From positions 1 to 9,654 of the forward strand of contig DAOWDI010000066.1 of NCBI GenBank assembly GCA_030639105.1: a stretch of DNA of 9,654 nucleotides, given 5' to 3'. The notes below the pieces were generated by a model. The model was given only the letters and a program-made list of their open reading frames with translations, had not been told where the DNA came from and did not search any database. The translations under genes and the position numbers were made by a program. Shown here piece by piece: positions 6,894 through 9,654 of the stretch (position 1 is the first letter of the stretch; each line of letters starts with the position of its first letter). This stretch comes from Gammaproteobacteria bacterium. Its GTDB lineage: Bacteria; Pseudomonadota; Gammaproteobacteria; Ga0077536.

Positions 6894-6984
6894 CCTGTCC
6901 GTGCTTCTCACGGACGGCCGGGACTTGGTTCCGGTGAGAAACGCGCACCAAGTTTGCCGTGGTGCAAAATCGTCCGGGGACAGG
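6894..6984 (+). other. Candidate structured leader RNA upstream of msbA
   Basis: In the divergent gap, one 91-nt stretch has these pairings: A 6894-6900 with 6978-6984 (CCTGTCC/GGACAGG, 7 bp); C 6911-6916 with 6971-6976 (CGGACG/CGTCCG, 6 bp, plus G6917-U6970); H2 6918-6924 with 6928-6934 (CCGGGAC/GTTCCGG, 7 bp, one G-U); H3 6945-6950 with 6960-6965 (GCACCA/TGGTGC, 6 bp); and B 6905-6910 with 6935-6940 (TTCTCA/TGAGAA, 6 bp), which makes a pseudoknot with C. A competing hairpin H1 pairs 6897-6903 with 6909-6915 (GTCCGTG/CACGGAC). Two G-U pairs work only in plus-strand RNA, so a leader of msbA is favoured. The stretch ends 14 nt before the msbA ATG. I recognise no known riboswitch class. A palindromic genomic repeat or operator cluster is the main alternative. 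Confidence 0.4.
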
Positions 6985-6998
6985 CATATTAGGTTCCC

Positions 6999-8771
6999 AT
7001 GCAACAGCCGAAATGTGGGAACACCCGAATCTATGCGCGGCTGCTGGGCCATGTCAGGCCGTATTGGCGGGTTTTCACGTTGGCAATCGGCGGGATGCTG
7101 GCACTGGCGGCGACTGAGTGGATGCTGCCCGCATTGCTTAGATACCTCGTCGACGACGAATTCGACCAGGCTTCAGGCGAACTATCACTGACTATCCCCC
7201 TCCTTTTGATCGGTATCTTCTTTTGTCGTGGGATATTGAGCTACGTCAGTACCGTTTCGCTGCACTGGATCGCCCATCGCACTGTGATGGATCTTCGCGA
7301 CTCGATGTTTCGTAATCTTATCGAGCTTCCGTCTGCTTTTTTCGATCATCGGTCTCCGGGCGAACTCATTTCAAAATTCACCTTCGACGTGACCCAGGTA
7401 TCGCAAGCGACCACCCGCGTCCTCACCGTTTTGGTCAAAGACAGTGCGGTTATCGTCGCACTCCTTACCTATCTGTTCTATTTGAATTGGTTGCTCTCCA
7501 CGCTCCTACTGGTACTCGCGCCGCCAATCGGCTTCGTTGTGTACCGGATATCGCGACGGATGCGCCAAAGAAGCCGGCAGTTGCAGGAGTCCATCGGTCG
7601 CCTCAATCAGATTGCAGAGGAAAGTATTCGCGGCCAACGGGAGATTAAGGTCTATGCTGGCCGTGAGTTCGAGTCCGAGCGGTTCGGCGGGGCCATCAAC
7701 GATGCCCGCCGGTTCCAGATGAAGGTCGTGCAAACCGCGGCCGCGATCGTGCCTATCATCCAGCTGCTTATAGCTACTGGCATTGCCGTCATGATCGTAT
7801 TCGCCCTGCGCGAATCGGTCGCCGGCGCAATGTCGCGCGGAGATTTCGTTGCGTTCATTACGGCGACCGCTTTGTTACTTGCGCCGACCAAGCGCTTGAC
7901 GGGGGTCAATGAATTTCTGCAACGCGGGCTCGTTGCGGCTGAAAGCGTATTTGCGCTGATGGATGAACCACGGGAGCCCGCCGCCGGTGGTATTCGCCTC
8001 GAACACATACGCGGCGATATCGAGTTCCGTGGCGTGCATGTTTGTTACGCGGACCGTCCGGTGCTGCACGATATCAATCTCAAGATTGCCGCCGGCGAAT
8101 CAACCGCGTTTGTTGGGCCTTCCGGTGGGGGTAAGTCGACGCTGCTCAATCTCCTCGCGCGCTTCTACGAGCCGTATGCCGGGCAGCTGTTTGTCGACGG
8201 CCACCCACTCGATACGATAAAGCTCGAAAGTCTTCGCGCGGCCGTTGCCTATGTCGGGCAGGATGTGATCCTGTTCGACGATACGATCTACAACAATATC
8301 GCTTATGGCGGATTACGCAGTGTGGCCGCGGACCGGGTGCATAGAGCAGCCGATGCCGCCAATGTCACGCTCTTTGCGGCCGAACTTCCGGATGGACTGG
8401 ATACGGTGATCGGGGCCAACGGCGCGCGCCTGTCGGGTGGGCAGCGTCAACGCATTGCGATAGCGCGCGCGCTCTTGAAAGATGCGCCTATCCTTATCCT
8501 CGATGAAGCAACCTCAGCGCTGGATACGGAATCGGAGCGTCAGATCCAAGCAGCACTCGGCAGGATCCGCGAGGGCCGCACCAACCTCATCATTGCGCAC
8601 CGGTTGTCGACCATTGAAGCGGTTGATCGCATCGTCGTGATCGAAGATGGACGTATCGTAGAATCCGGATCGCACCGGGATTTGATCGAGCACGACGGCG
8701 TCTATGCCCGCTTCTCGTCGATGCAGGACAGCGGTGCGGCACAATCACGGGAAAACCTTGCTGCGGTTTGA
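6999..8771 (+). CDS. msbA: MsbA-type ABC exporter (lipid A core flippase)
   Basis: 590-aa half-transporter with a fused membrane domain and ATPase, the usual MsbA size (E. coli 582). It likely acts as an inner-membrane homodimer that flips core-lipid A to the periplasmic leaflet. Residues about 15-325 hold the six-helix domain, with MsbA-typical FFDHRSPGELISKFTFDVTQV (114-134) and EESIRGQREIKVYAGREFE (207-225). The ATPase has Walker A GPSGGGKST (373-381), Q-loop Gln421, signature LSGGQ (478-482), Walker B ILILDE (498-503) and H-loop His534, so all catalytic motifs are intact. The ATG has AGG (6991-6993) 5 nt upstream and no closer in-frame ATG. The next gene is not lpxK, which often follows msbA. 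Another lipid exporter of the same subfamily is possible but less likely. Confidence 0.9.
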   Translation: MQQPKCGNTRIYARLLGHVRPYWRVFTLAIGGMLALAATEWMLPALLRYLVDDEFDQASGELSLTIPLLLIGIFFCRGILSYVSTVSLHWIAHRTVMDLRDSMFRNLIELPSAFFDHRSPGELISKFTFDVTQVSQATTRVLTVLVKDSAVIVALLTYLFYLNWLLSTLLLVLAPPIGFVVYRISRRMRQRSRQLQESIGRLNQIAEESIRGQREIKVYAGREFESERFGGAINDARRFQMKVVQTAAAIVPIIQLLIATGIAVMIVFALRESVAGAMSRGDFVAFITATALLLAPTKRLTGVNEFLQRGLVAAESVFALMDEPREPAAGGIRLEHIRGDIEFRGVHVCYADRPVLHDINLKIAAGESTAFVGPSGGGKSTLLNLLARFYEPYAGQLFVDGHPLDTIKLESLRAAVAYVGQDVILFDDTIYNNIAYGGLRSVAADRVHRAADAANVTLFAAELPDGLDTVIGANGARLSGGQRQRIAIARALLKDAPILILDEATSALDTESERQIQAALGRIREGRTNLIIAHRLSTIEAVDRIVVIEDGRIVESGSHRDLIEHDGVYARFSSMQDSGAAQSRENLAAV

Positions 8772-8836
8772 GTTTGCACGGGTTCCCACCGGTCCTAAGT
8801 CGACAGCTCCTGGCGGGCGGACAGAGCCGTACTGGG

Positions 8837-9654
8837 TTATCCGTTGCGTGTGTCGAAGGCTTGTACGTGCTTGATCAACTGCGCGCTCGAGAGCCGACCC
8901 CCCGCGTAGCGGATCACCGTATAAGCCTGGGTGATGGCCATGACATCGTGCGCCAGGTCGGTGCGGGCGCTCGTCACTCGCCGGGCGAAATCGATCGGTC
9001 CTTCATCTGGCTGGCGCTCAAATCCGGCCCGCGCGAGTTTGCGGCAGAAAATAGCGTAGGCGTTGGCCGCGGGATCTAGGGTCAGCGGCTTCTTGCGCAA
9101 GACCAAAATCGCAATCGCCAGAGTGATCGCCGTGAGCCCAGAAATCAGTACGATGACCAAGGTTCCATAGTCCCAGTCTTCCAGCCCGGCATCATCCAAC
9201 ATCCGTCGCTGTCGTTTTGGAGTATACCCGAGGACCCATTGACTCCAGTTATAGTTCAGCGCGTCCCAACCGTTACTAAATTGTCGCCAGATGCCGATGG
9301 CGGTTGTATTACCGCTGAGTAATAGCAACGGACGCTGACCCAACACCCTATTGATCCCCAGAGAGACTCTTTCGGGTGCGACGGCGGCGGTGGGATCGAC
9401 ACGGATCCAGCCGCGTCCGTCAAGGTACACTTCGGCCCATGCATGCGCGTCGCGCTGGCGCACGATCATGTAATCGGACATGGTATTGAATTCGCCGCCC
9501 TGGTAGCCGGTTACAACTCTCGCCGGGAGACCCGCCGCCCGCATCAATACAACGAACGCCGCCGCATAGTGTTCGCAGAACCCCTCGCGCGTATCGAATA
9601 AAAATTGATCGATTGGATCACCGCGCAGTCGCCGTGGTGTCAAGGTATAACTGA
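8837..9654 (-). CDS. TgpA-like membrane transglutaminase, 5' part outside window
   Basis: C-terminal 272 residues of a transglutaminase-like membrane protein of the TgpA type. The frame is open through the window edge (SYTLTPRRL at the start), so the N-terminal membrane helices expected for the family lie beyond 9654. The papain-like triad is visible: Cys in GFCEHYA (codon 9575-9577), His in DAHAWAEVY, and Asp in WIRVDPTAA, in the family's order and spacing. A transmembrane helix follows (TLVIVLISGLTAITLAIAIL, about 9107-9166), then a cytoplasmic helical tail of about 85 residues. The catalytic domain would face the periplasm. The Pseudomonas homolog is essential but its substrate is not settled. 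It is convergent with msbA over 65 bp, in which I see no clear terminator. Confidence 0.9.
   Translation of the reverse strand, partial: SYTLTPRRLRGDPIDQFLFDTREGFCEHYAAAFVVLMRAAGLPARVVTGYQGGEFNTMSDYMIVRQRDAHAWAEVYLDGRGWIRVDPTAAVAPERVSLGINRVLGQRPLLLLSGNTTAIGIWRQFSNGWDALNYNWSQWVLGYTPKRQRRMLDDAGLEDWDYGTLVIVLISGLTAITLAIAILVLRKKPLTLDPAANAYAIFCRKLARAGFERQPDEGPIDFARRVTSARTDLAHDVMAITQAYTVIRYAGGRLSSAQLIKHVQAFDTRNG

Noticed and set aside
6894..6984. A tRNA, suggested by the 7-bp closing helix over about 90 nt
   Set aside because: No T-loop GTTCGA-like sequence, no CCA-compatible acceptor end, and no anticodon arm in the right place.
8753..8769. AAACC/GGTTT hairpin at the msbA stop as terminator
   Set aside because: The stem is only 5 bp with a 7-nt loop, overlaps the stop codon and has no U-run after it.

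Overview
The window looks like a chromosomal segment of a Gammaproteobacterium, and probably one that fixes CO2. The evidence is a hemC-hemD-hemX-hemY cluster (hemX/hemY linked to hemCD is a gammaproteobacterial arrangement), a gammaproteobacterial-type MsbA, a prokaryotic glutathione synthetase, and a phosphoribulokinase of the type found in Calvin-cycle bacteria. Coding density is high, intergenic gaps are short, and no insertion sequence, tRNA, rRNA or CRISPR array is visible.

Layout: (1) 1-886, minus strand: glutathione synthetase gshB, truncated only at its C-terminus by the window edge. (2) 949-5160, plus strand: a tight heme-precursor operon hemC-hemD-hemX-hemY. hemC and hemD are 20 bp apart; hemD/hemX and hemX/hemY overlap by 4 bp (ATGA, GTGA). 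(3) 5166-5825, minus strand: an orphan ParA/MinD-like ATPase, convergent with hemY and only 5 bp from it, with a TATAAT box and a perfect 12-bp palindrome just upstream. (4) 5903-6796, minus strand: phosphoribulokinase. (5) 6797-6998: a 202-bp divergent intergenic region unusually rich in inverted repeats. (6) 6999-8771, plus strand: MsbA-type lipid A/lipid ABC exporter. (7) 8837 to beyond 9654, minus strand: the C-terminal part of a TgpA-like membrane transglutaminase.

How the genes relate: HemC and HemD convert porphobilinogen through hydroxymethylbilane to uroporphyrinogen III, the precursor of heme, siroheme and cobalamin. HemX and HemY are membrane-anchored companions of less certain role. 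GshB makes glutathione, PRK makes the CO2 acceptor ribulose-1,5-bisphosphate, and MsbA flips lipid A core across the inner membrane. These are housekeeping and central-metabolism genes, not one accessory system.

The part least explained by known genes is the 6797-6998 intergenic region. On the plus strand 6894-6984 can form several mutually compatible perfect or near-perfect helices, including a pseudoknot, plus one competing hairpin. That makes a structured leader RNA upstream of msbA the main candidate for something new. A separate 17-bp palindrome lies just upstream of the PRK start. All structure calls are by eye, with no folding or database search.
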